Assembly (NCBI GenBank): GCA_012845835.1
Contig: JABAKD010000019.1
Coordinates: forward strand, 543,501-607,500
Reading direction: 5' to 3'
Length of the DNA: 64,000 bases
From: Undaria pinnatifida
Lineage: Eukaryota > Sar > Phaeophyceae > Laminariales > Alariaceae
The notes beneath the pieces are model-generated. The model was given only the letters and a program-made list of their open reading frames with translations, had not been told where the DNA came from and did not search any database. Made by a program: the position numbers and the translations under genes. How positions within the stretch are numbered: the first letter of the stretch is position 1; each line of letters starts with the position of its first letter. This document shows positions 28,252 through 40,900 of the stretch, in pieces.

Positions 28252-28622
28252 TGTTCAATTAGCGCTGATATGCGATGGATGGATAAGCTCCCAACAGCCA
28301 CACTAGGCTGTGAGCGAGGCACTGCAACGCGCAGTGTGTAGAAGATAGTTCAAGATGTCATATTATTATGTCGGCCCGGAAAGGGGTAGGCGAATGCAGA
28401 GGGAAAGGTGGAGTGGGTCATGTGGGTCAATTCTTCACAGCCCAGGAACAACCGCTCGTAGTCGAATGCTTAAACCTCCTCGCATAGTGCCTACTCGTAC
28501 ATACCCGTGGGACTGCTCGTGGGTGATACCACGAGACGATCCCTGTAACTTACCTCCGTGACACAACGTATGTAGCCGTAGCTTATTGCTAGGCCGTTCG
28601 TTGAGACAAGCTATATCGAACA
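28252..28622 (-). repeat. Copia 3' LTR
   Basis: Starts TGTTCAATTAGCGC and ends TATATCGAACA on the plus strand; same length as its partner. Confidence 0.95.
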
Positions 28623-28698
28623 CCCTCCTTGGCGCTGGATCAACTAACAAGCCTCGATAAAAACAAACAACATCCACAAACAACAAATTACTGTATCC

Positions 28699-29568
28699 CT
28701 AACAGAATATCGGGGTGTTTATCAAAACTCTCGTTGCCAATAGCCTTTGTGAGAAGGTCCGCATGCTGGTCGTCCGTCCGGAGATACTTAACCGACAAGT
28801 CTCCCGTCTCCACCAAAACTCGCGCAGAAAATGGTACCGTACATCGATGTGCTTACTGTTAGATGAGCTCAATGGGTTTTTGGCCAAGTCTATCGCCCCT
28901 TTGTTGTCTTCAAACACTCCAATACTCGGCGACCCCAGACTGGGCATCAGGAAAACCAACACTCCTCTCACGTAATAAAGGGCTTCCTTCACCCCGTCGG
29001 CCATGGCTACGTACTCCGCCTCGGTAGTTGATAGGGTGACGCATTTCTGCGTCCTAGAAAACCACGACACAAGTGTAACCCCGCAACAGACAGCCACGTC
29101 AGAGACCGAACGCCTATCGGCGGCCTTGTGGGCGTAGTCCGCGTCCACGTACGTCTCCAAGTCGTAATCCAACCGCACTTCCTCTAGTTTACTGTCCTTC
29201 CTGAACGTCAGACCTAAGTGAGCCGTAGCGCTCAGGTACTCGATTATCTTCCTAGTCGCCTTAACATGTACCTCCTTAGGGTCATGACAAAAGCTCGCAA
29301 TCGCCCGTACTGCTTTTGCGATGTCCGGCCTCGTGTGATTTGCAACCCACATCAGACTCCCCACCATTTCGCGGTATCTGGCGTCTACCGCAGGGTCCTC
29401 ATCACTCACGTACCTGAGGTCCAACGACGGAGAAGCGGGGATGGGGCTGGTTTTCGTGATTCCCAAACGTTCGACAAATTTCGAATAAACTGGGTCTGCG
29501 AAATCTCCAAGGTCCCCTTCTACGATCTCTCTTGTACTCGCTACCCATGTACCACGTAACCTCGCCAA
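28699..29568 (-). pseudogene. Copia RNase H region
   Basis: Carries the family landmarks GSLMWVANHTRPDI, YVDADYA, STTEAEYVA, EDNKGAI and KHIDVRYHFLRE, so the acidic catalytic residues are retained. It is in a different frame from the upstream RT segment, so a frameshift separates them. Confidence 0.85.
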
Positions 29569-29782
29569 GATGTTTCGTAGGGAATCTCTTGTTGAGATCC
29601 GCCACTACTGAATCCGTGATTTCCTTGGTGGCCGCGATCTTGATGTCGTCCACGTGGACCACCAGCATCGCTGCAACCTCGTCATTCACCATCAGTCGAA
29701 ATACGCATGGGTCTACCAAGCACTGCTCAAAAACACACTCAGCCCAGGTTGACGACAGTAGCTTATACCACGAGCGACCACT
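29402..29782 (-). pseudogene. Copia RT, C-terminal part
   Basis: Same frame as the segment above it but after an in-frame TAG at 29783-29785. The catalytic motif reads VVHVDDI, that is HVDD where most copia elements have YVDD. LGEVTWYMG is the conserved block after the palm. Confidence 0.85.
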
Positions 29783-31518
29783 CTACTTCAGCCCATAAAG
29801 AGCTTTGTTGAGTCGGATTACCTTACCCGATAACCGCCCACACCCAGGGGGCAATCTTGAGAAAATTTCGGTATCCAACTCTAACTGAATAAAGGCCTGG
29901 TCAATGTCCAAGTGCCGCAAGTCCCAGTCAAGTTTGCATGCCATTGCTGCTACGATGCGGTTAGACGTGGTTGATGCAGTAGGGGCAAACGTATCAACGT
30001 AGTCAACCCCCTCTACCTGACTATAGCCCTTAGCTACCAATCTCGCCTTAGCTCTATCGATCATGCCATGCTCGTCGCCCTTCCACTTCAAGAGCCACTG
30101 TGATTCCACAATATTGCTACCAGCCGGAACGTCGGAAATCTCAGTGAAAGTGTCAGCGGCCTCTAATCCATCAAATTCCGCTTGCATCGCCTTTACCCAA
30201 ACGCCAGAGTGGATTGAAGAACGCGCCGCGGAGTTAGACGTCGGTTCCGGTTCCGCCTCCTTGAGGAGGCAATCCGGCAACCGAGTAGGTTCACCGCCTG
30301 TGTCTTGCACCGCCAGTAGCGCATGGAATATGTGGCCTCCCTCACAGGGTCCTATCGTACTGATCAGCCCCGTTGCCGCTTCCCGGTTGAGCGCTCTGGT
30401 CTGCGCTCTCGTGCTTCCCTCCCGAGTCTCTTCACCATTGCCTGGTCCTGACATGTGCGCTCCAAATTGGCGCGCAGCAGTCCGGATAGCAGTCGAGGTC
30501 GGAGCTCCATCGTCAGAAGAGGACGCATCGCCGTCATCTCGAGATGAAGTGTCGCTTTCGGGCGGTTCGCTGCTGACCGTTGATGAATCGTTCAGCTCCT
30601 CACTTTCGGCTTGCGAATCGCCATCAGCTTGCGTCGTCGGAGACACCGCACGGAGTTGGTGAGGAATTCCCCTTCCCAATACCGGCAGTGGAGTCGTCGG
30701 GGCGGATTCATAGTCATCCGTCCCTCCCGGCTCAGGCGCTTCTTCTAGGTCCACGGTCCCTCCCTGCTCCGGCATCTCCGGCAGCGGGGGCGACGGCGTT
30801 CCTATACTAAGCGTTGCCTCCCAGGTCACGTCCCTTGTTTCCACCACCTTGTTCGCCCGCGTGAGCATCCGCAAGGAGTCACTTGGATGGTCGATGCCCG
30901 GCCCGAGGTGAAAGCAGCTTTCGGCCCGGGGGTGCGACTTAAATGGGCGTTTCCAGCGACAGTACGCTGGGCGAAGGAACGGGTGCGGTGAATCAGGTGC
31001 GGCAGTTCTGTAACACATTTCGTGCGGCGACCGGTTCCCGGGGTTTGCAGTGGTCGCGGTGTGGTTCAGGGCGTCACACGCCCGGTGCACCGCTTCCGCC
31101 CACAGGGATTTAGTCGGCGGTAGTTGAATGTGAGAAAATATGATGGGCGCTTGGATGCACGCGGCGAGTCCCGCGTTTTGGATGATACCTAGCGCTCTCT
31201 CTACGACACCGTTCTGCTTAGGGCTATCGGCATTGGTGAATTCCTGCTTGATGCAATACTGTTTGCACACCTCTCCAAACTCATCACGGAAAAACTCCCC
31301 CCCGTTGTCAGACCTTACAATCTCAACTTCAGAGGATACTCCGTCGGCGCGCACGTCAGCCAAAAACTCCCCAAATGCGTCTCCTGAATCCGATTTATGC
31401 TTCAGAAAATACACCCACTCGTGGCGAGAGTAGTCATCCTTCACAAGCATGACATACCACGCACCCGTCAGGGAAGGTGTTCTCTTAGGTCCGCTGAGGT
31501 CAACAAAAACTCTCCCCT
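29783..31518 (-). pseudogene. Copia integrase and RT, N-terminal part
   Basis: Integrase core: FVDLSGP, RSDNGGEF and NGVVERALG give the D-D-E triad. A Ser/Thr/Glu-rich linker follows, then RT with WVKAMQAEFDGL, AKARLVAKGYSQ and LDIDQAF, ending in RLNKALYGLK at a premature stop. A stop at 31516-31518 precedes the integrase. Confidence 0.9.
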
Positions 31519-31547
31519 ACTTCTCTGTCGCGCGTGATTTAGTGGTA

Positions 31548-32300
31548 TTATAGGCTTACGGTAGTCGTTCGCCATAGAGCATCCCGTACAGGGCCTAAGT
31601 TTTCGACCAGTTCTAGACCGAGTGATTTTGCGGTCTCTCGCAACAGTAGTTCATTCGAGTGACCTTGCACGCAGTGAAAAACGTTGATGTCTGCACTAGT
31701 CTCAGTAGACGCGGTACTACCGGGTGCACGCACGGGAAAAGCAAGGGAAAAATCGCAGCTGTATTCAACACAAGTCTCGAGAGGGTTGGGGGTTTCAAGG
31801 GGGAACGGCACATAGCCGTCGTCTGGCTCTATCCTGTAAGCGAATCCGGAGTAACTGGATCCATCACCTTCAAACCTCAACCTCCCATTGGAAAGAGAAA
31901 TACAGAAGTCTTTCTCCTCAGCCGTAAATGCTACTCCCTGCTTGTGTGCAGCCATCAGCGAAAACAAGTTAAATGCGATTTCCGGCACGTAGGCCACATC
32001 CAACAGCTTGACAGTCAGATCCCCTGGGAATACAACAGTCAGCGTTCCGTACCCTACCACGTCGATCAGATGGTTGTCACCTATTCAAACCTTGTCATCG
32101 CACAGTCTTACATCGCTCAAAAGGTCAGCTGAATGGGTCATGTGAAAGGATGCACCACTGTCCGCTATCCACTTCTCATCGATGCAATCACTACGTTCCT
32201 CAGCACACGAGTGATCGCTAGTGCCAAGCATGCACTTTGCAAGACAACACACAGTCTCACCGCCGTTGTTCTGGCCTTGCGCACCTCTGCCTGATGTCTG
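31548..32300 (-). pseudogene. Copia protease and Gag-pre-integrase region
   Basis: WIADSGASFH contains the aspartic protease D-S-G signature. AYVPEIAFNLFSL is the usual copia block after it, and FHCVQGHSNELLL is the degenerate zinc-binding HH part before integrase. An in-frame TGA lies near 32084. Confidence 0.85.
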
Positions 32301-33531
32301 CTATGGTGCAGGAGGGATGCGAGCCTTGCACTGGGACCAGGTGTGCCCGGGTTTCAAGCAACGAATGCTTTTTCCCTTCACTTTGTCGAACGCTGAGGGA
32401 GGGTTATGTGTGGGGGCTTGGGGGTTACTGCTACTGCTACCCTGACTGTTCTTGCTTGCTGTGTCACTTACACCTGTCTGATTACCGTTACTTCTATGCC
32501 TACCTCTACCTGCACGACCACCTCGAGCAACTCCATTCGAAAATAGAGCCTGGCCCACGTCCTTACCCTTCGTCGCGTGAAGGCGCAAGTACCGCTGTCG
32601 GATGATGCTCTCGATCTCCGCTCGAGTAACATCCTCAAAGTACAAGATAGTGCGTCCCTCTATTTCGTAGTCTGATGTGAGGGTCATGATGATCTCGCGG
32701 TTGACGTCTGCTACCGACTTGACCACACCTAGCGACGCGAGCACTCCAACAATCTTGTCTATCAGACTAAAATACTTCATGGGCTCTTCTCCCTTCTCCA
32801 TTTTTGCGGAGTCGAACGCTACCGACCACTTGACCTGTTCAGCCATGGTCTTGGGCATGAACCAATCACACAACATTCTCCAGCCAGCACTAGGTGATTT
32901 TGTTGCGAACAATCTACCAAGCAGATCACGGTTCACAACGCTCTCTGTCAGGCAAGTCCAAGCTACTCTAGCTGTCTTGATGTGTTCCTCGCTGAACCCC
33001 TGCGAGAGAAAGTATTGAGTGTTCTTCGTAACGTCGCCTATCATCATATCATGATCTACGAGGAACGCCGACATGCACCCAACCATGCAAGTATACACCT
33101 CGAAGTGCTCCTTCCACAATGGAAAGTCTTCCGAGTTTCCACTGAATTTAGGAACCGACGGCTTCAAACTCCCAAATTCGCGAGAACCAACTTCAGCCCT
33201 ATGACTACTCGCACCACTCCTTGGCAGGCCTATTTGCCGCGCCAAGACCTGGCAAACTCCCACTGGAGCTGACTCCCCTTACTTCCCCTGCACTGGTAGC
33301 GGTTCCGCCCCGATCACCAGTAACACCAGACGCAACCTCACTAACCGCAGCAGTTCTGCGATCCATCTCCTCGAAAATCTGCGTCTTCAGTCGCTCATCG
33401 TCTTGACGTCGCAGTTCTCCGCCGGTCTCGCGTCGATCTTGGTCTTCTCCCCTGTCCGCCGCCAGCTGCCTCAAGAGACTTGTCAGGTCGTCCATCTCGG
33501 ACGACCCATCCACTGGGGGTCCACTCGGCAT
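32301..33531 (-). pseudogene. Copia Gag
   Basis: A start at 33531 gives MPSGPPVDGSSEMDD. The frame changes between 33263 and 33205, then continues as the Gag body (FPLWKEHFEVY). The zinc knuckle reads SIRCLKPGHTWSQC: the first Cys of the CCHC pattern is Ser, and the other three ligands remain. Confidence 0.85.
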
Positions 33532-33568
33532 GATCAGGCTGCTTGCTCGAACAACAAGTCCGTTAACG

Positions 33569-33939
33569 TGTTCAATTAGCGCTGATATGCGATGGATGGA
33601 TAAGCTCCCAACAGCCACACTAGGCTGTGAGCGAGGCACTGCAACACGCAGTGTGTAGAAGATAGTTCAAGATGTCATATTATTATGTCGGCCCGGAAAG
33701 GGGTAGACGAATGCAGGGGGAAAGGTAGAGTGGGTCATGTGGGTCAACTCTCCACAGCCCAGGAACAACCGCTCGTAGTCGAATACCTAAACCTCCTCGC
33801 ATAGTGCCTACTCGTACATACCCGTGGGACTGCTCGTGGGTGGTACCACGAGACGATCCCTGTAACTTACCTCCGTGACACAACGTATGTAGCCGTAACT
33901 TATTGCTAGGGTGTTCGTTGAGACAAGCTATATTGAACA
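33569..33939 (-). repeat. Copia 5' LTR
   Basis: Identical boundaries to the 3' LTR; ends TATATTGAACA, so its terminal TGTTCAA/TTGAACA inverted repeat is perfect. Confidence 0.95.
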
Positions 33940-34932
33940 CACTCGCGCCTCCTGAGAGCTGCTTATGCCCCCGTAATCGGAGGAGCATTCGACAACGACA
34001 AAAGAACAGCCTACAGGATCACTCCACGTATCGTTCGAGTCTGCAATATTCCGCAGTATCCCATCGGACAATCCGCCGTAGCAACTGTCGTCTATTGCCA
34101 CACTCTTCGAGGAGGCAAGCAAACACCCTCCTCCTCGCTCCCGCCAGGCATGACGACCTACACTCAATCGCTTGGGTGGGAAATGCGTATAGATATGATA
34201 CGATACATCACACAAACCCCATGCACAATGGTAGATCTTATTCCGCCGTTGTGAAGTGTTACGCAGGATCTATGTATAGTACAGATCCAATCCAGGAATC
34301 GTGCGATAGAATAGACTATGCAGATCGTACAAGGTACGCTCGGCACAACCACGTGGACTACGGAAGTCATCTAGGGTCGCTGTCTGCCCTGAAATATATA
34401 GATGGTATGTATACATCAGTAGGTGGGGATCTGATCTGCGCGATAGGTGGAAATACATGCGCAACTCAATGCACACGGCACCCGAGAACCAGAGAATAGG
34501 CGCAGGCCGAGGGGGTGGTTGCTGGGTGGTTCGCGCTGCAGCTATCATCGGTGTCCGTCGCGCGTATAGACCTCAATCGTTACGAATCGTCGGATGGAAA
34601 ACGTGCCTGGGTCCTGTATCAATTCTGACCATCGGGCTTGCAACTGGCAAGAGCATATATATGAGTACGTACATCATGCCAACCATGCTTTCATCCCGCA
34701 TTACATACACTAATAGCACCCAAAGCAACGCAGTGGTGGCAGCCCAGCAACAGGAAAAGAGGTATACATCGTCTCTTGCCGCCTATCAAACGTGCACTCA
34801 CTGCTTGCTGCTGTAGTACAAAATAACGGTATGATGAATGCGTTGTATCAAATAACACGTTCGCTCCTTATATTACAATGAAAGCAACAATATTCAATGG
34901 GTAATATTAACACCACATCGGGCTCACATGCA
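33940..34932. other. Intergenic with GATC-rich repeat, copy 3
   Basis: 34185-34450 contains GGATCTATGTATAGTACAG, GATCCAATCCAGG and GATCTGATCTGCGCGATAGG, related to the GATC-rich segments at 16120 and 21775. The remainder holds nothing I recognise. Confidence 0.4.
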
Positions 34933-35440
34933 CTATGCCTCAGCTCTTCCCATAGGAGAACGAAGAACCCCCAAAAAGATCGACAAGAACAGGCCAAAAA
35001 CCAGGGATAAAAATACCGCGATTACATAGATTAACCCTTCGTTGACCACCGCAATTTGAGTGCAATTTAATTCCAACTGGTCCCCAAAACATGATTCCAG
35101 CTCGAAAAGGGTCCAACAGTGCAAAAAGGAATGGTCCAAAACTAGATGGTCGGGCGTTTTGTCAGTTACCTAGTCAATGCCCCGCTCTCGCGTCAAGCAA
35201 ACAAAACATAAAACAAAACTAGCTGTTGTTGTACTCCGTCCGTTTTCTACCTAAAACAAACAAAGCAATAACCAACGTGAAGAGGCAACCAATAACAACC
35301 CAGAATGATGGCACTACTTGCAAAAAAAGGGGAATCTGCCTCAACCAACGATCGTTTGCCGTACCAAAACATAATAAGGACCGCGGCGATGACGACGACG
35401 GCGATGCCGAACAAAATACAGAGAAATTATTTCACTGACT
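34933..35440 (-). pseudogene. Cluster of three membrane-segment-like coding fragments
   Basis: Three minus-strand segments each encode one hydrophobic helix: VIAVFLSLVFGLFLSIFLG (34933-35050 region, ending in a stop), FWVVIGCLFTLVIALFVLG followed by RKR (35219-35335, preceded by a good GAGGCAG acceptor), and ILFGIAVVVIAAVLIMFW followed by YGKR (about 35370-35440). They are in different frames and lack ATGs. They may be terminal exons of a membrane protein gene or decayed copies of one exon. Family unknown. Confidence 0.3.
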
Positions 35441-35728
35441 AAACCGTCATGACACCTTTGTTAACCCCAAAAAGTACAGCATTCGGCATTGAAGGGGTAA
35501 ACAAGACGCCGCCAGAAAACACAAAGTAATTGTACTATTAATACCGGTACTGTACTTTGTGTATTATGCCAGGTACGAGTTTGCGCCTTCAAGCCACTTG
35601 AGAACAAAAGAAGACGCCCATAGGAAACAGAAGATAACCTCGCTCATAATGTTAATACTTCTGTTAGTTATAGAGCCTCAATCAAGACAATGAAAAAATT
35701 AAACCACGACGTCGAAAGACAAGTAAAT

Positions 35729-35959
35729 TTACTGCAAAGTCACACTTATTTCCCCCGTACAGTCGCTCGCGCCCCAAATAACGGCACCCAAATATAACGC
35801 CGAACTGTAATAATTGACTGTGCCGTGCGTTGTACAGGGAAAGTTTACAGTGCGTACATAGACCGAGGAGGTAATGTGCCGTCCTGTGTGCAACTCCGGT
35901 GACAGCAAATGCCCACCTTCAAGTAACTCCCGGGCATCGTTGGGCGCACCGCCATTCAC
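35729..35959 (-). other. Open frame, possible exon of the membrane-protein locus
   Basis: 76 codons with balanced composition (GGHLLSPELHTGRHI, NYYSSALYLGAVIWG) ending at a stop. It could be an extracellular part upstream of the membrane segments, but no splice pairing is convincing. Confidence 0.25.
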
Positions 35960-37832
35960 AGATACACGTCGGGTGACTATTTACTTTTTTCTTTTTTCCT
36001 TCATTTTTTGTGCTATTCTCATCTAAATATATCTTCGAACCTGCTATTTCTCTGTCCCCCTCCCTAGCCGTAACCCAAATCCAGGGTCACTGAGCACTGA
36101 GCAGGCTTTTTCCCCCCCTCCTCGCTGCGGTACGTGCCTTCCTTTTCGACACCAGAAGACTTCAGCCTATCCTTCCCCTCGTCGACTCACATCAAATTGC
36201 GCACTGCTGTGTACCGTTGACCTGCCAAGGCCTCTTTAGACTCAATTTACTAGCTTTATTGTTGAAAGTTCCTGGTAGTCCGTCAAGGGCACGAATGCCG
36301 TCGATCGAATATATGTTCGCTGACATTACTCCCTCCCTCCATCAGCCATTGCTTGTAGTGCTCAAAATACCGACAACTAGCGGAACGTATGTGCCACACT
36401 GCTGTGTGTAGGTACGCTACCTGACGCGAGGTCCGTTGCGGCGCGGCGGTGGAGTAATCTCGCCTTATCGGCTTCAGCCCCTTCGTGGGGCGAACTGCGC
36501 AAATAACCCTAGCCCATAGCAGCCTAATACAGTAGAAAAGCACAAGCGGCACTACAGTAGCTGCCAGCGAGTCGTTCTACGGTAGCCCCCCCAGCTTTTC
36601 TTTAACGAAAATCCCCGGTTTTGAAACCAGTTCCCGGCCATATCTCCTGACAATACGGTAGCTCTTGCCACCTTGATGTCATCGTTTGATAGCCCTTTGC
36701 AACCAAGAAAATACAGGAAGATATTTTCTTCATCTAGCATCGTTCCTCGTGTCGAGCAGCCGTGAAACGTTCGTTCGTTAAACAAAATCGCTGGTTTGGG
36801 GGGCGGGCTATCGTAGAATCAGCCTAGCCTGTTAAAGCCCAGCAGCGGCAGCAACAACAGCAGCAGCGCTAGCAGCAGCAGCACATCAGCTACTAACAGA
36901 GCTACTCTGCACTACCCTCCTTCCTCCGCACGTCGCAAACTTCAAATCTGCAAAAGTTTTCGCACAAAAAGCCACGATAAACCGGAGAAAAATTCCTTTC
37001 TTAGCCTTTGCTATTTCTCGCCAAGCCAGAATAGGCCATGACTTTCTCGGCCAGTGTCTCCAGTGTATGTTTCGTGCATTACCGTCGCTTGTATACTAAT
37101 TTGTTTGCTCTGCCTACAAAAACGGTTCCTCTCTCTGGCGCGTGCAAAAACAGATACCCGAACGACCTCGGGGAAAACTAAACTGGGCTACCGTAGACAA
37201 ACACACGCCTACTGGAATAATCCAATCCTGACCCACGCGCTGTTCCATCTCTTACGTCCCACCCTCAACAAGCACCGCACCTACTGGAATACAACCCCAG
37301 ACATGCCCAATCCTCCACCTGTATCCAACCCTAAACAAACCAACCCTCAACAAACGCCCCTAGCTATTGGAGCAAGGAAAACCTCACGCCAGGTTGCGGT
37401 GAGGTCGGGTTTTACTAGAAATTATGGAAACAAGGCTATTCCCTCACAAGGCATCGCCACGCATTGCTCATCTCCGTACCGGCCCCAATGAGTAACCTTA
37501 CAGGAGTACCAGTATTGTGATTCCAACCACCCGCACGTACTGCTCCAATTTTCTGCCCTACAGCCAATAAACATGCTTACTGGAAAAACGCAAACCCCGT
37601 CTCAGGGTTGTCCACGCACTGCTCCACCTGTGAAAATCGAATGATTAAACTAGAAATTAGAGGGGTGGTAAGAGGCGAGGATTGTCTGGCAAAAAACCGG
37701 CTAAGCCGCTCCACCCCTCTTTTTTTTCATGTCCCTCTTGACCTCGCTCAACAACGCATTCTCATTTTGGGGCCAGAACCCTTGGAATTAGACCACTGTT
37801 AATATAACTTGATTATACGAGTCGGAAAAGGG
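35960..37832. other. Flank 3' of asparagine synthetase, nothing firmly recognised
   Basis: A degenerate CTACTGGAA-containing repeat (ACGCGCTGTTCCATCTC and CACGCACTGCTCCACCTG-like) recurs between 37190 and 37640. A minus-strand frame at 36552-36785 has no known relatives. The 3' UTR of the asparagine synthetase gene must lie here; its end is not identifiable. Confidence 0.4.
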
Positions 37833-37937
37833 CTAAGCAGTGGCGTTCTTGGCTCCCTTCTCGCCGATCTCGAAGCCGTCACCGTAGGCATCGAGGTGCA
37901 CGCCTCCGATCGCGCGGCCGGAGCAGTCCGCGCGGTT
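37833..37937 (-). CDS. Asparagine synthetase, exon 15
   Basis: 34 codons ([20 protein letters not shown] to KGAKNATA) and TAG. Joined to exon 14 across a GC-AG intron; the acceptor is ATTGGCAG. Confidence 0.93.
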   Translation of the reverse strand, partial: NRADCSGRAIGGVHLDAYGDGFEIGEKGAKNATA

Positions 37938-40900
37938 CTGCCAATGTCAAAGGGGTGTTCGGCGCAAGGGGACGGGGGTACATATTAGAAGGGGGGAGGA
38001 GACGGCTGGGGAGTGGGGTGAGACGGAGAAGGCCGAATCACGACCGCCGTTAAACACGTCGGGCATTTGTCGGTACAGTAGCGCCTGCCTGCTGATGGAC
38101 TAAACAGGCTCCTGCGGTTATTCTTGAAAAAAAAACAGCACGGGGTTCATCCCCATCCTATCCTGATAATTATGCTTGCCTTGAACGATGCGTCCCACTC
38201 AATCGCGCGAGCGGTGGAGCAGGCGATGGAGGGTCCGGCCGGGACAGTCTCCACCGCGGCAGGGGTGGGGAAAAACTCTTCGAAGATCTTGCGGTACAGG
38301 TAAGCCTGGAAATGGATAATTAAGGCAGTCAATCAGGGAAAGGGAAACGGGAAAATAAAGTAGCCAACCAGCCAGCGAACAGAGAGAAGTCATTCAACGA
38401 GCACGAAATACAATAATCCAAGCCCACGGCCGCATCCATTCACAAAATGGCGGAATCCATCAACAGCATGTCGTGACATCCATCAACTTCGTATCAACAC
38501 CCATAAAGCCACCATCAACGCCGTGGCAACATCTATCAATTTCAATATACATCATGGCGGCATCTATCAACATCACGTCAACATCATGCAAAGACTTATT
38601 AACATCACGTCAACATCTATCAACATCACATCAACATCACGTCGGCATCTACCAACATCATCGTAGCACTCAGCAACAATAAGCCAACACTCATCAACAT
38701 CAGGGCAACCAACATCCACAATCATCCATAATGGCGATCCATCGTCGTCCGTCATGGCAACATCCATCATCGTCCGTCATGGCAACATCACAACAACACC
38801 ATGTCAACACCCATCGACATCATTTCAACACTCACCAACGTCATTCCCACATCCGTAAAGCCACCATCAACGTCATGTCAACATCTATCACCGCCACATC
38901 AACACGATGTCAACATCCATCATAATCACGTCAACGGCATCACATCACATCAACACCACATCAACATCATGTCGACATCTATCAATATAATCGCAGCGCT
39001 CATCAGCACTATCCCGCTCCTTCCGAGCGTTTCTGTGTGCAGCTGGTGGTTGGTTGATGCTTGCTGCTGACCTGTGTGTAGGTGGTTTATCCTTGTGCTA
39101 CTGTGTGTTCACGCCAACACCCGCCAAGATCACGGCAACATCCATCATCATCCCATCATGGCAACACCAATAAACATCCATCCTTATCTCCCCGAATCCC
39201 CCAAAAAAACAACAACCAAATCTAAGTATCCCATATTCAACTAACCAAGTATATTACGCCCCCTATATACCAAGGTGTATACATATCCTCGTATCCCTCG
39301 AATATGGGAAAAGCTGTTCTTATTAGTACCAATTCAACATTTTTCGGGGGGGGTTACCTTAGGTTAGGTTTGGGTATGTGTCCATCTCGAAAAACAACAA
39401 CTGGCCACTGCGGTATAAAAGTATTTCCGTACCTCCTTGGTGGCGGGGGGGTCGCGCGGGAAACGGCGGGCTCGGTGCGAAAACTGCTCGTCGGTAACCT
39501 GCCATAAAAATATCCGTTGAAAGATCGCGGAAGCGGTGCAGCAAGACATCGCACAAAAAACGGGTTGATAAGTGACACCAAATAGTCGGCATCGATGAGG
39601 CGGAAATCGAGCGATTTTCGTAATTTGAGGAGGAAAAAAAACCCGCGTTAGTCGGGCCGGTTCGGGTGTCTATTCATGGTAGCGGTATGATAGCAGATTA
39701 TTCAGCAATAGTGTAAATAGAAGTAGAAAAAACAGCAGGGAGAGTAGACAAACAATCTCGAAGTAAACGCAAAACAAAAGGGAAAGTCACGCGACATCAT
39801 GACTTGTTGATAGTAGAAAAACAACCAAGAAGCGTCCACGAAAGAAAAAGAACGCAACACGACGAAGCAAGTCTTGACCTACCTCCTGCTCCGCCTTCCC
39901 TCGAAGCTCGTCTATCCAGTTGTAGCCCACCCCGTCGCTGAACTGCTCCTTCTGGCGGTAAAGGATGTGCTGGGGTAGGTATGGGTCCTCGGGAGTGTCG
40001 AACGCCTTGCGCATGATGTACTTCTCGATCTTACCCTGACGTGCCGGAAGAAATCGCACCAGATAAGATCACATCAGAATATATGATGTCAGATAATACG
40101 TATCACAATAGAATATACACCAGATTAGACGTCATCAGATTAGATTAGATCGCGTCAAACTAGATCACATCAAGCCAGATTACATCACAGTACATCACAC
40201 AAGATTTTATAGGAGATAGCATTAGACGGGATGATATACGAGTTAGGGTTTTTAGCATATCGGCTCAAAACCACAACTCACGGGGGAGATGAGCTTGTCC
40301 ACAGGGGAAGTAGTCATAACCTCCTCGACGAAGTCAACGTCCAAGAAGGGCACCCGCGCTTCCACGCCCCATGCACAGGAGCTCTTGTTAGCCCTCGCGC
40401 AGTCGAACTGGTGCAGCGCCAGCACCTGATTGATGTTCACGACAGAAAGTTACGAAACGGAATCGGAATCACAGTCGAAACAAGGTGCGAATATCGATAT
40501 CGCAACTCAAGTCGAAATTGATCTCGATATCGAAGTCCAAGTCGACGCCGAATCAGAAATCCAAGTCGACGCCGAATCAGAAATCCAAGTCGCGACGGCA
40601 GTCGAGAACGAACTCGAAATCGAATTCGAATTCGAATTCAAATCAGGCCGTAATCGGCAGTAAAATGCAAAGTCGAAATCGAAATGGAACTCGTAATCGA
40701 AGTTTAAATCAAAGTGCAAAGTCAACGTCGAAACTGAAGTCGCAATCGAAATCGGAGTCGAAGTCGCAACGGTCGTCAAGGCGCAAAGTCAAGGCGCGTG
40801 TCGAAGCCGAATAAATCACAGTGCAAGGTCAAAACCATCGTAGTCGAGCTCATAGTCGAATCAGGTCGAACTCGAAATCGATTTCAAAACCGAGGTCGAA

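Larger units (their letters stand above)
28252..33939 (-). mobile_element. Ty1/copia LTR retrotransposon (complete, mildly decayed)
   Basis: Two 371-bp LTRs (28252-28622 and 33569-33939) start TGTTCAA and end GAACA, differ at about 13 sites (roughly 96.5% identity by eye) and are flanked by the near-duplicates CGCTC and CACTC. The internal order on the minus strand is Gag, protease, integrase, reverse transcriptase, RNase H, which is the copia order. A purine-rich tract (CCAAGGAGGG) abuts the 3' LTR. Disabling changes: a frameshift within gag near 33205-33263, in-frame stops at 32301, about 32084 and 29783, frame changes around 31516-31548 and between 29402 and 29568. It lies between genes, not in one. 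Confidence 0.95.

Noticed and set aside
34933-35050. Bacterial Wzz-like C terminus
   Set aside because: The hydrophobic end looks superficially similar but there is no upstream domain, and any single-helix C terminus can look like this.
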